Origin: Holophaga sp.
Lineage (GTDB): Bacteria > Acidobacteriota > Holophagae > Holophagales > Holophagaceae
Length of the DNA stretch: 64,000 bases
Assembly: GCA_016715205.1 (NCBI GenBank)
Contig: JADKBC010000009.1
Location: forward strand, 1 to 64,000
Direction of reading: 5' to 3'
Under the pieces are notes generated by a model, which saw nothing but the letters and a program-made list of their open reading frames with translations, did not search any database and was not told where the DNA came from. Shown in pieces: positions 44,554 through 53,122 of this stretch (within the stretch, counting starts at the first letter, position 1; the number at the start of each line of letters is the position of its first letter). Position numbers and translations under genes: made by a program.

Positions 44554-46488
44554 ATGATGCTTGCCAGCCTATTCCTTGCCACGGTCCTAATCGCTGCCCT
44601 GTCGGGGTTGCCGGGCCTATTGGGCAAGGATCTGGATGGCAAAGGCGCCGCCCGACTGCTGGCGCTCTCGGCCCTCGGCGGCCTGGGCGTGGCGGGTGCC
44701 ACCCTGGCCGGGCCTGGATGGGCATTGGATCTTGCGTGGTCCCTGCCCGGTGCTCGCTTCACCCTGCGTGGCGATGCGCTCGGGGCGTTGTTTTTAATGC
44801 CCGTGGCCCTGGTGCCCGCCATCCTGGCCCATTACGGAACCGCCTATTGGCCGGATTCAGAGCACGATCGGGCACCCACGCTGAGGTTTTGTTTCGGCCT
44901 CGCCGTGGCGGCCATCACCCTGCTTTGCTTCGCCGCCAATGCCATCCTTTTCCTGGTGGCCTGGGAAGTCATGGCCATCACCTGTTTCCTGATGGTGGCT
45001 TCCGAGGATCGGGATGCCGAGGTGCGCGAGGCCAGTTGGATCTACCTGGTGGCGGCCCATACGGGAACCCTCTGTCTGTTCGGGGGGTTCGCCCTGGTGG
45101 CCTCGGCCCGGGGCAGTTTCGACCTGGGGCCAATTCCAATGGGATGGGCTTCGGGTCTGCCGGGAACCCTCGCCTTCCTGCTCTTCCTCATGGGGTTCAG
45201 CCTCAAGGCTGGGTTGATGCCGGTCCATGTGTGGCTGCCCGTGGCCCATGCCGCCGCCCCCAGCCACGTGAGCGCCTTTCTGTCGGGCCTCATCACCAAA
45301 ATGGGCATCCTGGGCCTGGTACGCGTGATGACCTGGATTCCGGATCCACCCCTTTGGTGGGGCGGAACCCTACTGACGGTGGGGGGTCTTTCGGCGGTGC
45401 TGGGCCTAGCCTTCGCCCTGGGGCAGCGGGACATGAAGCGCGCCCTGGCCTACAGCACCATCGAAAACATCGGCCTGATCGCCATGGGCCTTGGGTTGGC
45501 CGGGGTGGGCAAATCGACTGGGAACGGCACCCTGGTCATGCTGGCCGGTAGCGGCGCTCTGCTCCATGTGCTCAACCACAGCCTTTTCAAATCCCTGCTC
45601 TTTCTGGGGGCGGGCTCCGTGGCCCACGCCACGGGCACCCGCAATCTGGAGCGGCTGGGGGGGTTGCTGAAAACCATGCCCTGGACGGGCGCCCTGTTCC
45701 TGGTTGGGGCCACGGCCATCGCGGGCCTGCCGCCCTTCAACGGGTTCGTGAGCGAGTGGCTTATCTACCTGGGAGCCTTCCAGTCGCTTCCAGGCTGGGC
45801 CTGGGGCGCCTGCGCCATCTTCGCGCTGTGCCTCGCCGGAGGCCTCGCCCTGGCGACCTTCGCTCGCCTATTCGGCATCACCTTTCTGGGCGAACCTCGG
45901 AGCGAAACCACTCACCTCGCCGACGAATCACCGCAGCCCATGCTGAGCGCCATGAAGCTGCTGGCCGCGGGCTGCGCCCTCATTGGCCTGGCTCCCTTCC
46001 TGGTTTTCCCCGTGCTGGACCGAGCCGTTTCCAGTCTGGGCCCCAACCTGCCGTACCTTCGCACCCAGGCTTCCCCAGGCCTGCTGTCCCTGGTCAACGC
46101 CCTTGGCCTGGGTTTCGCCTGGATCGCCTGGCTAAGCCTTCGCAACATGGCGTCCCGGCCTTCGGGAACCTGGGACTGCGGCTATGCGGCCCCCACGTCC
46201 CGCATCCAGTACACGGCTTCATCCTTCGCCCAATTACTGGAGGAACCGTTTCGTTGGGCCCTGTGGCCGGTACGGCATCTGCCGCGCATTCGGGGGCTCT
46301 TTCCCGGGCCCTCCCATTTCCGTACCGAAGTGCCTGACCCGGTACTGGATCGAGGCTTGAAGCCTCTGTTCACGGTCAGTTCCTGGGTGCTGGGCTGGAT
46401 GCGGGTGCTCCAGGCGGGGCATCTGCCCATCTACCTTTTGTATGTGGTGCTCACGCTGGTGGCCCTTCTCGCGTGGACGCTCACATGA
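44554..46488 (+). CDS. hyfB: Hydrogenase-4 component B-like antiporter subunit (complex I NuoL/M/N-type)
   Basis: This large membrane subunit carries the proton-channel fold shared with complex I NuoL/M/N and Mrp antiporters. The 644-residue protein has 14-16 hydrophobic helices, with the conserved GFSLKAGLMPVHVWLPVAHA segment including the channel Lys, followed by APSHVSAFLSGLITKMGILG. The C-terminal part bears an extra soluble loop and final helices, as in HyfB/HycC. It opens an operon of six genes with 1-54 bp gaps or 1-4 base overlaps, all on the plus strand. Confidence 0.9.
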   Translation: MMLASLFLATVLIAALSGLPGLLGKDLDGKGAARLLALSALGGLGVAGATLAGPGWALDLAWSLPGARFTLRGDALGALFLMPVALVPAILAHYGTAYWPDSEHDRAPTLRFCFGLAVAAITLLCFAANAILFLVAWEVMAITCFLMVASEDRDAEVREASWIYLVAAHTGTLCLFGGFALVASARGSFDLGPIPMGWASGLPGTLAFLLFLMGFSLKAGLMPVHVWLPVAHAAAPSHVSAFLSGLITKMGILGLVRVMTWIPDPPLWWGGTLLTVGGLSAVLGLAFALGQRDMKRALAYSTIENIGLIAMGLGLAGVGKSTGNGTLVMLAGSGALLHVLNHSLFKSLLFLGAGSVAHATGTRNLERLGGLLKTMPWTGALFLVGATAIAGLPPFNGFVSEWLIYLGAFQSLPGWAWGACAIFALCLAGGLALATFARLFGITFLGEPRSETTHLADESPQPMLSAMKLLAAGCALIGLAPFLVFPVLDRAVSSLGPNLPYLRTQASPGLLSLVNALGLGFAWIAWLSLRNMASRPSGTWDCGYAAPTSRIQYTASSFAQLLEEPFRWALWPVRHLPRIRGLFPGPSHFRTEVPDPVLDRGLKPLFTVSSWVLGWMRVLQAGHLPIYLLYVVLTLVALLAWTLT

Positions 46489-47426
46489 TCCGATCCGCGT
46501 TGATCACCCTCGCGCTTGGGCTGGTTCAGTTGGCCCTGGTGCTGATCCTGTCTCCGCTTCTGTTGGGCATCGTAAGCCGGGTCAAGGCCATGGCAGCCGG
46601 ACGGGTGGGGCCACCGCTACTGCAGCTTTATTACGATCTGGCCAAACTCGCCCGCAAGGATGCGGTTTTCAGCCGCAGTACCACCTGGGTGTTTCTCGTG
46701 GGCCCCTTGGCCGCCGTGGCCATTCCGGCTTCCGCCGCCCTGCTGGTGCCCATGGGCTCGGGCCGCGGGCCCCTTGGCTTCACCGGGGATCTCATCCTGT
46801 TCGCCTACCTCTTCGCCATGGCCCGGTTCCTCACGGTGCTCTCGGCGCTGGACACGGGCTCCAGTTTCGAAGGCATGGGCGCCGCGCGCGAAGTGGCCTA
46901 CTCGGCCCTGGCCGAACCCGCGCTCTTCCTGGGCTTGGCCGCCTTGGCCTCGTTTTCAGGGTCCTTATCTTTGGGCCCTCTGCTCACGGCGGCTGGCCAG
47001 GGCTGGGGCGTCGCCAGCGGCCCACTGATTCTGGTGCTCGCGGGATGGGCCCTGGTCTTTCTGGTGGAGAACTGCCGCATCCCCTTTGATGATCCCAACA
47101 CCCACTTGGAACTCACCATGATCCACGAGGTAATGGTGCTGGATCATTCGGGGCCGCCCCTGGGACTGGTGCTTTACGGCGCCAGCATGAAATTCATGGT
47201 GCTGGGAACCCTCCTGGTGAAGGTTTGCCTGCCGACCAGTGGAAACCCCTGGATCGACTGGCCTGCCTTTCTCCTTGGCCTCGGCGCGCTCGCGGTGGGC
47301 GTGGGTCTGGTGGAATCCGTCATGGCCCGCCTCCGCCTGAACCGCGTGCCCCAGTTGCTGGTGGTGGCAGTGTTGTCCTGTGCCTTTGCGTTCCTGATGC
47401 TGCTGCTCCAACCGGTGTCCAAATGA
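46485..47426 (+). CDS. hyfC: Hydrogenase-4 component C-like subunit (complex I NuoH-type)
   Basis: NuoH/HyfC forms the membrane subunit that docks the peripheral arm. The 313-residue product has about eight helices and the loop motifs of the family: GRVGPPLLQLYYDLAKLARK near the N-terminus, SFEGMGAAREVAYSALAEPA, and VENCRIPFDDPNTHLELTMI, whose acidic residues are part of the E-channel. ATG 46485 overlaps the stop of the upstream subunit (ATGA), so it is preferred over an upstream in-frame ATG. Confidence 0.92.
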   Translation: MIRSALITLALGLVQLALVLILSPLLLGIVSRVKAMAAGRVGPPLLQLYYDLAKLARKDAVFSRSTTWVFLVGPLAAVAIPASAALLVPMGSGRGPLGFTGDLILFAYLFAMARFLTVLSALDTGSSFEGMGAAREVAYSALAEPALFLGLAALASFSGSLSLGPLLTAAGQGWGVASGPLILVLAGWALVFLVENCRIPFDDPNTHLELTMIHEVMVLDHSGPPLGLVLYGASMKFMVLGTLLVKVCLPTSGNPWIDWPAFLLGLGALAVGVGLVESVMARLRLNRVPQLLVVAVLSCAFAFLMLLLQPVSK

Positions 47427-47480
47427 GGAAAGAAATGAAAACCGCCAAGACACCAGCCTCGTGTTGGCCTCGGATCCCCC

Positions 47481-48116
47481 ATGTCCATTAACCTCCTGCT
47501 TGCCGCCACGATGCTGCTCAACTTCATGCTGGTGGCCACGAGCCGCGTGAACAAAGCCATCCAGTTGGCGGCGATCCAAGGCTCGGTGCTGGCGGTAATC
47601 CTGCTGTTGATGCACGAGCACTGGGCCTTTCACGTGGTGCTGATGGCCCTTTCCACGGTGGCCATCAAGAGCGTCGTGATTCCCATTCTGCTCACCCGCG
47701 CCCAGGCGCGCCTGAAAGTCATCCAGGAACCCCCGCCCTACATCGGCTACACCCTTTCCATCCTGTTAAGCGCCCTGGGCACGGGCTTGGCTTTCCTGCT
47801 GGCGCGACGCCTGCCCCTGCAAGCGGGTGTGCTGGGCACCCTGTTCGTGCCCGCGTCGCTGACCACGCTGTTCACCGGGTTTTTGATCCTCACCACCCGA
47901 CGGCGGGCGCTCACGCAGGTAGTGGGCTATTTGGTGCTGGAGAACGGCGTCTATCTGTTTTCGCTGCTGCTGGTGAAGAACATGCCCCTGCTGGTGGAAA
48001 CCGGCGTGCTGTTGGATTTGGTGGTGGGCATTTTCGTGATGGGCATCGTCATCAACCACATCCAGCAGGCCTTCGATTCCCAGGACACGCAGCGCCTGGC
48101 GCACTTGAGGGACTGA
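47481..48116 (+). CDS. hyfE: Hydrogenase-4 component E-like subunit (NuoK-related)
   Basis: The 211-residue membrane protein has about six or seven helices. The C-terminal half (YLVLENGVYLFSLLLVKNMP) carries the membrane-embedded Glu typical of NuoK/HyfE, and the N-terminal half (TSRVNKAIQLAAIQGSVLAV) matches HyfE. The gene lies 54 bp after the NuoH-like gene, the largest gap in the operon, and four bases before the next subunit gene. Confidence 0.9.
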   Translation: MSINLLLAATMLLNFMLVATSRVNKAIQLAAIQGSVLAVILLLMHEHWAFHVVLMALSTVAIKSVVIPILLTRAQARLKVIQEPPPYIGYTLSILLSALGTGLAFLLARRLPLQAGVLGTLFVPASLTTLFTGFLILTTRRRALTQVVGYLVLENGVYLFSLLLVKNMPLLVETGVLLDLVVGIFVMGIVINHIQQAFDSQDTQRLAHLRD

Positions 48117-48120
48117 CCGA

Positions 48121-49554
48121 ATGTACCTCGCGCTCATCAACTTCCCTTTGCTCGCCGCCCTCGTGGTGTGGTTCATGAAGCCTGGAATCCGCCGAGCCCG
48201 AGTGCTACCGGTGGTGGGCACGCTGCATCTGGCGCTCGTGATTCTGGCCCTCAGCACCACCTATCGGCTGCGCCCCGATGCGTGGTTCCGGCTGGATCCC
48301 CTGGGCGGATGGATTCTCCTGACGGTGAGTGTGCTGTTCGTGATCTGCGCCTTCTACGCCCCGGCCTACCTGGCCCTGCGACCCGAGCGGGATTACGCAG
48401 TGTTTGGTGTCTGCATGCTGGGCTTTCTGTCCATGGCCAGCCTCACGGCTGCTTCGCGACATCCGGGCGTGCTGTGGGTGGGCATGGAGGCCATGACCCT
48501 CGTGACAACGCCGCTGATCTACTACAACCACAACAAACGCAGCCTGGAAGCTACCTGGAAATTCCTGATGCTGGGATCGGTCGGCTTGGCCCTGGCACTG
48601 TTGGGAACCTTCTTCATCGCCTACGCCGCTGACCTGGGCGGATTGGGTGAACCACTCTACTTTGATCGCCTGATCGCCCACGCCCACCTGCTGCCCGCCA
48701 ACTGGCTGAAGGCGGGGTTCGTGCTGATCCTGGTGGGCTACGGCACCAAGATGGGGCTGGCGCCGCTGCACACCTGGAAACCCGATGCCTACGGTGAAAC
48801 CCCTGGCATCGTGGGCACCATCCTGGCGGGGGGCGTAACAAGCTGTGCCTTCCTGGCCATGTGCCGGATGTATTCCGTGGTCTCCGCCGCGGGGGAAGGT
48901 CCCTTTGCCCGCAGCCTCCTGATCGCCCTAGGCCTATTGAGCATGGGCTGGGCCTGCGTGTTCATGATCCGCCAAACGGATCTGCGGCGGCTGCTGGCCT
49001 ATTCCAGCGTGGAGCACGTGGGCATTCTGGCCTTCGGCGTGGGCATCGGGGGCGCCGCCACCCGCTTTGCGCTTTACCATGTGGCGGCCAACGCCCTGGT
49101 GAAGATCGTGCTGTTCCTGGCTTCGGGCAACATCGTGCGCTGCTATTCCAGCCATGGCGTGCAGGCCATTTCGGGGGCCTTTCGGCGGGCACCGGTTTCG
49201 GCCTGGCTCTTTCTGCTGGGATTCATAGCCATCACCTGTTCGCCACCTTTTGCGCCCTTCGTGGCCATTTTTGGCATCAGCAGCGCCGCCATCCAGGGCG
49301 GCCACCCTGCGGCGGGCGCGGCCTTTCTGGTCCTGCTGGCGCTGCTGTTCATCGCCATGGGCAGCGTGATCCTGCCGGTGCTGCAAGGCGTCCCCAGCCG
49401 CACCCGCGTTCGCACGCCCTACAAGGACACCGTTGGCACCACCGCCCCCGTGGCCGTGGCCCTTTTGCTGGCCCTGGTGCTGGGATTGTGGCTGCCCAAG
49501 CCCTTGGACAACCTGCTGACCCGCGCCGCCATGCTGGTGGAGGGCGCACGATGA
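48121..49554 (+). CDS. hyfF: Hydrogenase-4 component F-like antiporter subunit
   Basis: A second NuoL/M/N-type antiporter subunit, 477 residues and about 14 helices, shorter than the first and without the C-terminal extension. The central KAGFVLILVGYGTKMGLAPL and HTWKPDAYGETPG segments carry the channel Lys and the broken-helix region. Two antiporter-like subunits (this and the HyfB-like one) indicate that the complex can translocate at least two ions per catalytic cycle if it works like its relatives. The stop overlaps the start of the large-subunit gene. Confidence 0.92.
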   Translation: MYLALINFPLLAALVVWFMKPGIRRARVLPVVGTLHLALVILALSTTYRLRPDAWFRLDPLGGWILLTVSVLFVICAFYAPAYLALRPERDYAVFGVCMLGFLSMASLTAASRHPGVLWVGMEAMTLVTTPLIYYNHNKRSLEATWKFLMLGSVGLALALLGTFFIAYAADLGGLGEPLYFDRLIAHAHLLPANWLKAGFVLILVGYGTKMGLAPLHTWKPDAYGETPGIVGTILAGGVTSCAFLAMCRMYSVVSAAGEGPFARSLLIALGLLSMGWACVFMIRQTDLRRLLAYSSVEHVGILAFGVGIGGAATRFALYHVAANALVKIVLFLASGNIVRCYSSHGVQAISGAFRRAPVSAWLFLLGFIAITCSPPFAPFVAIFGISSAAIQGGHPAAGAAFLVLLALLFIAMGSVILPVLQGVPSRTRVRTPYKDTVGTTAPVAVALLLALVLGLWLPKPLDNLLTRAAMLVEGAR

Positions 49555-51059
49555 AGCGACAACCGGCGCATCTTGCCAACGGTGAAGCGAGATCCCTCTC
49601 GGCAATTCCGAACCTAGAATTCAGCGCATTCCAGAAGACGATTCTCCACGAACTGGCCAACGGCGCCCGCCTGGCCTGCCTTTGCGCAGACCGCACCGGA
49701 GCTGGCTACGCGGTTCTGGCCGAGGAAGCCAAACAACGTTTCGGGGTGCTGCGCACCCAGTTCCCGGAAAAGGAATTCACATCCTTGACCCCCCAATGCC
49801 CCCAGGCCCATCTCTTTGAACGGGAGATTGCCGAGCAGTGGGGCCTCCTGCCGGTGGATCATCCTTGGCTGAAGCCCGTGCGATTTCACCCCGCGTGGAC
49901 TGGTCGCGATGTTTGGGAACGGGAAGCCATTCAGCCCGGCGTAATGGATTTCTACCGCGTGGAGGGGGAGACCATTCACGAGGTGGCCGTAGGGCCGGTG
50001 CATGCGGGAGTCATCGAGCCTGGGCACTTCCGTTTCCAGTGCCACGGAGAGACCGTTTTCCATCTCGAAATCGCATTGGGGTTTCAGCATCGGGGCATCG
50101 AACGCGCCCTGGAAGGCGGCCCCCACAAACTCACGCTCAAGATGATGGAAACCGCCGCCGGGGACACCACGATCGGCCACGCCTGGGCCCACGCGCTGGT
50201 CATGGAAGCCTTGGCAGGGAGCGAGGTTCCAGCCCGCGCGCACCACCATCGGGCCATTGCCCTCGAACTGGAACGCCTTGCCAATCACACGGGTGATCTG
50301 GGAGCGCTTGCCGGGGATGTGGGCTTCCTGCCCACCGCTGCTTTCTGCGGGAGGCTGCGAGGCGATTGGCTCAACCTCACAGCCCTGCTCTGCGGCAGCC
50401 GATTGGGGCGGGATCTTGTGCGACCCGGCGGCGTGGGTTTCGATCTGGATGCGACCCAAATCGAGGAACTGCGTCTGCGCCTGGAAGCCGCCTTCACAGA
50501 CACAGCCAATGCGGTGGAACTGCTCCTGGCAACCCCTTCCGTACTGGCCCGTTTTGAAGGCACGGGAAAAATTGAACGCTTTGCGGCGGAGGATGCCGGG
50601 CTGGTGGGCCCCGCTGCCCGGGCCTGCGGCCTACCCAGGGACGCCCGCACCCATTTCCCAGTGGGGTTCTACCAGGATCTGAAACTGCCCATGGTGCTGG
50701 ACCACGACGGCGATGTGGCTGCGCGGGCGCGGATTCGGTGGGCGGAAATCCAGGCCAGTGTCCAATTCATTCGCCAGGCGCTGGAAGGCTTGGCCGAGCT
50801 TCCAACAGGTCCGACCTTGGTGCCCTGCGGACCGTTGGCCCCGAATCATCTGGCCCTGGGCGTGGTGGAGGGCTGGCGCGGCGAACTGGTTCATATGGCA
50901 ATCACGGATTCGGAGGGCCGATTGGGCAGGTACAAGGTGGTGGACCCTTCCTTCCATAACTGGACGGGCCTCGCACTCGCCATGCGCGGCCAGGAAATCA
51001 GTGATTTCCCGCTGTGCAACAAGAGTTTCAATCTGTCCTACTGCGGGTTTGATCTCTGA
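49551..51059 (+). CDS. NuoCD/HyfG-like large subunit lacking the NiFe-site cysteines (Ehr-type)
   Basis: The 502-residue protein fuses an N-terminal NuoC-like 30-kDa domain (PQAHLFEREIAEQWGLLPVD) to a NuoD/hydrogenase-large-subunit domain (FQHRGIERALEGG, about 178). In a true [NiFe] hydrogenase two Cys pairs hold the metal centre. Here the first is replaced by METAAGDTTIGHAWAH (about 198-213), and the C-terminal one by VVDPSFHNW and then FPLCNKSFNLSYCGFDL. The two remaining Cys are nine residues apart and are not in CxxC spacing. This pattern is that of the energy-converting-hydrogenase-related (Ehr) complexes, so H2 chemistry is not expected. The start overlaps hyfF and the stop overlaps the small-subunit gene. 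Confidence 0.88.
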   Translation: MKRQPAHLANGEARSLSAIPNLEFSAFQKTILHELANGARLACLCADRTGAGYAVLAEEAKQRFGVLRTQFPEKEFTSLTPQCPQAHLFEREIAEQWGLLPVDHPWLKPVRFHPAWTGRDVWEREAIQPGVMDFYRVEGETIHEVAVGPVHAGVIEPGHFRFQCHGETVFHLEIALGFQHRGIERALEGGPHKLTLKMMETAAGDTTIGHAWAHALVMEALAGSEVPARAHHHRAIALELERLANHTGDLGALAGDVGFLPTAAFCGRLRGDWLNLTALLCGSRLGRDLVRPGGVGFDLDATQIEELRLRLEAAFTDTANAVELLLATPSVLARFEGTGKIERFAAEDAGLVGPAARACGLPRDARTHFPVGFYQDLKLPMVLDHDGDVAARARIRWAEIQASVQFIRQALEGLAELPTGPTLVPCGPLAPNHLALGVVEGWRGELVHMAITDSEGRLGRYKVVDPSFHNWTGLALAMRGQEISDFPLCNKSFNLSYCGFDL

Positions 51060-51820
51060 TGCTGAAAATCCTGCGCGCCCGAATCCAGCAAGGATTCCAC
51101 ACCAACCACTTTCCACAGGAAGTCCCGGCCCTGCCGGATCGCCTGAGGGGTGCGCCCATTCTCGAACGCGCCCGCTGCCTCGAAGGCTGCCGCGCCTGCG
51201 TGGAGGATTGCCCCACGGATGCCATCGAACTCGCCCCCGTGCCCCGCATCGATCTGGGCAAATGCCTGTTCTGCACCGCCTGCACGGAGGTTTGCCCCAC
51301 CGGCGCCATGCAGCACGGCTCGGATTACCGCCTCGCCACGCGAACGCGCCCGGATTTGTTCCTGGAATCCGGCAAGGCTCTGGAGTTGGCCCGTAGCTTG
51401 GAAGCCAAGGCCCTGGCGCTCTTCGGACGATCCCTGAAGGTGCGCGTGGTCAGCGCCGGTGGTTGCAATGGCTGCGAGGTGGACGTGAATGTGCTCTCCA
51501 CCATCGGTTGGGATCTGGGGCGCTTCGGCATTCAGATTGTCGCCAGCCCGCGCCATGCGGATGCGGTGGTCATCTGTGGCCCCATCACCCACAACATGGC
51601 CGAAGCCACCCGCAAAACCCTGGAAGCCACACCTGATCCCAAACTGGTGATCGCCGTGGGTGCCTGCGCCATCAGCGGCGGTCCCTACCTTCATCAAGCC
51701 GAGCAGCACGGCGGCTGTGAAGGTCTTGGCATCCCGGTGGATCTTTACATTCCCGGCTGTCCGCCCCACCCCTTGACCATCCTGGATGGGCTCTTGAGGT
51801 TGCTGAATAAAGTGGAATGA
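51059..51820 (+). CDS. Two-cluster ferredoxin fused to NuoB/HyfI-like small subunit
   Basis: The 253-residue product joins what are usually two proteins. Residues about 35-85 are a ferredoxin with CLEGCRACVEDCP, where the first spacing is CxxxC rather than CxxC, and the regular CLFCTACTEVCP. Residues about 125-250 are a NuoB-like subunit with all four ligands of the N2-type cluster: the GGCNGCEVDV pair, GACAISGG and PGCPPHP. The fusion provides a continuous iron-sulfur wire toward the large subunit. It ends the operon. Its last 76 bases overlap, tail to tail, the FHA gene on the opposite strand. Confidence 0.9.
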   Translation: MLKILRARIQQGFHTNHFPQEVPALPDRLRGAPILERARCLEGCRACVEDCPTDAIELAPVPRIDLGKCLFCTACTEVCPTGAMQHGSDYRLATRTRPDLFLESGKALELARSLEAKALALFGRSLKVRVVSAGGCNGCEVDVNVLSTIGWDLGRFGIQIVASPRHADAVVICGPITHNMAEATRKTLEATPDPKLVIAVGACAISGGPYLHQAEQHGGCEGLGIPVDLYIPGCPPHPLTILDGLLRLLNKVE

Positions 51821-52440
51821 GAGGTCCGCGGCCCTTCCTTTTTGGAGACTTTATCCCGCAGCATCCAGCCCAGGAGCACGGCGAGGATCAAGGCCAGGCC
51901 GCCCACGATGGCAAACCCAAGCAGCATCGTATTGCGCTTGGCATCTGAACTGGGCACACCGTTGGGATAGGGCACCTTGAAGGGCGCGGTGGGCGTGGGC
52001 CAACCGCTGCGATCGGTGGAACGGAGGGGCGGTGGCCCGGCAACCGGCAGGCCGCAGGCGGGGCAGAACACCGCCTGCGGCGGCAAGGTTTTCTGACAAC
52101 GGGTGCAGGCGTTTGGCACCGAGGTAGGCAGGGTAGGTTCCAAGTTGCCCCGAAAACCACTAACCCGCAGCCGCTGGGAACCCATCTGCAGTTGGTCCCC
52201 CTCCTTGATGACCGTGGGACCTTCCACCCGTTGGTGATTCAGCCACGTGCCATTGGTGGAGCCAAGATCTTCCACCACCCAGAAAACGCCATCCTTGCGG
52301 ATGACCGCGTGTTGGGTGGAAACGCCGATGTCCTTCAAGACCACCGCGTTGCCTTCCGCTCGTCCAAAGGTGGTGACTTCAGACAGCGGCACCTGGCCAC
52401 CGCCCTGGTTTTCCAGAATAAGGAAGGGAGTGAAGGTCAC
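51745..52440 (-). CDS. FHA-domain protein with zinc ribbon and one membrane helix
   Basis: FHA domains bind phosphothreonine and usually serve Ser/Thr kinase signalling. The protein (231 residues from GTG 52440) has the FHA core with FGRAEGNAVVLKD, VSTQHAVI and the LGSTNGTWLN loop, then a zinc ribbon (CTRCQKTLPPQAVFCPACG), a Pro-rich spacer, and a membrane helix (MLLGFAIVGGLALILAVLLG). The GTG start is preferred since GAGG lies five bases upstream and the fold begins at once; an in-frame ATG 30 codons upstream is the alternative. The final 25 residues are antisense to a conserved part of the small-subunit gene. Confidence 0.82.
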   Translation of the reverse strand: MTFTPFLILENQGGGQVPLSEVTTFGRAEGNAVVLKDIGVSTQHAVIRKDGVFWVVEDLGSTNGTWLNHQRVEGPTVIKEGDQLQMGSQRLRVSGFRGNLEPTLPTSVPNACTRCQKTLPPQAVFCPACGLPVAGPPPLRSTDRSGWPTPTAPFKVPYPNGVPSSDAKRNTMLLGFAIVGGLALILAVLLGWMLRDKVSKKEGPRTSHSTLFSNLKSPSRMVKGWGGQPGM

Positions 52441-52572
52441 GAAATCCTCAAGGGGCCAGGCTCGGCCAAGGGTGCTGAGGATGAATTGGGAACTCCCATG
52501 GAGCTCTCCGAGGGATGAGGAAGGCTGCAACCATCATCAATATCGCATTTCGGACCCGTGGGACCAGCCTTT

Positions 52573-52601
52573 TTCAAAGGGGTCATGGGTTTGTTTATGA
52601 T
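52573..52601 (+). promoter_or_regulatory. Sigma70-like promoter for ribH-nusB
   Basis: TTCAAA (52573-52578) and TATGAT (52596-52601) are separated by 17 bp and lie 36 bp before the ribH ATG, which itself follows a GAGGGGGG ribosome site. No FMN-riboswitch core is seen in the short leader. Confidence 0.6.
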
Positions 52602-52636
52602 AGAGTCTTCAATTCAACCACCTCGAGGGGGGTTTC

Positions 52637-53122
52637 ATGTCGATCTTTGAGGGCCAGCTTCGTGTGAACAAGGGCGATCGGTTCGCCTTTGTGGCCGCAC
52701 GTTTCAACGAATTCATCGTGGACCGCCTGGTGGGCGGCGCCACAGACTGCATCCTCCGCCATGGCGGAACCGAGGCCCAGATCGATCTCCTCAAGGTACC
52801 GGGCAGCTTCGAGCTGCCCCAGGTGGCCCAGCACGCGGCCCGCTCCGGCAACTATGCCGCCGTGATCGTGCTTGGCGCGGTCATTCGCGGCGGTACACCT
52901 CATTTCGACATGATCGCCGCCGAAGTCACCAAGGGCACGGCCCAGGTGGGCCTCGATACGGGCATTCCCGTGGTGTTCGGCGTGCTCACCACGGACACCG
53001 TGGAGCAGGCCATCGAACGGGCGGGTACCAAGATGGGCAACAAGGGCTGGGAAGCCGCGCAATCCATGATCGAGATGGTGGATCTGCTCCGCGCCTTGAA
53101 AACCGGAAAGGGTGCCAAGTAA
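52637..53122 (+). CDS. ribH: 6,7-dimethyl-8-ribityllumazine synthase
   Basis: RibH condenses the ribityl-aminouracil with dihydroxybutanone phosphate in riboflavin synthesis and forms an icosahedral or pentameric shell. The 161-residue product has the substrate motifs FVAARFNEFIVDRL, VPGSFELP, LGAVIRGGTPHFD with the catalytic His, and FGVLTTDTVEQAIERAG. Its stop overlaps the nusB start (TAATG), the conserved ribH-nusB coupling seen in many bacteria. Confidence 0.96.
   Translation: MSIFEGQLRVNKGDRFAFVAARFNEFIVDRLVGGATDCILRHGGTEAQIDLLKVPGSFELPQVAQHAARSGNYAAVIVLGAVIRGGTPHFDMIAAEVTKGTAQVGLDTGIPVVFGVLTTDTVEQAIERAGTKMGNKGWEAAQSMIEMVDLLRALKTGKGAK

Noticed and set aside
48861..49550. Long in-frame extension upstream of the large-subunit gene
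   Set aside because: The extension overlaps hyfF out of frame and reads as Gly/Arg-rich shadow; the ATG at 49551 with the ATGA overlap is the natural start.
49551..51820. Active [NiFe] hydrogenase
   Set aside because: Neither Cys pair needed to hold the NiFe centre is present in the large subunit.
52500..52636. FMN riboswitch before ribH
   Set aside because: The leader from the predicted promoter is only about 30 bases and lacks the aptamer motifs.
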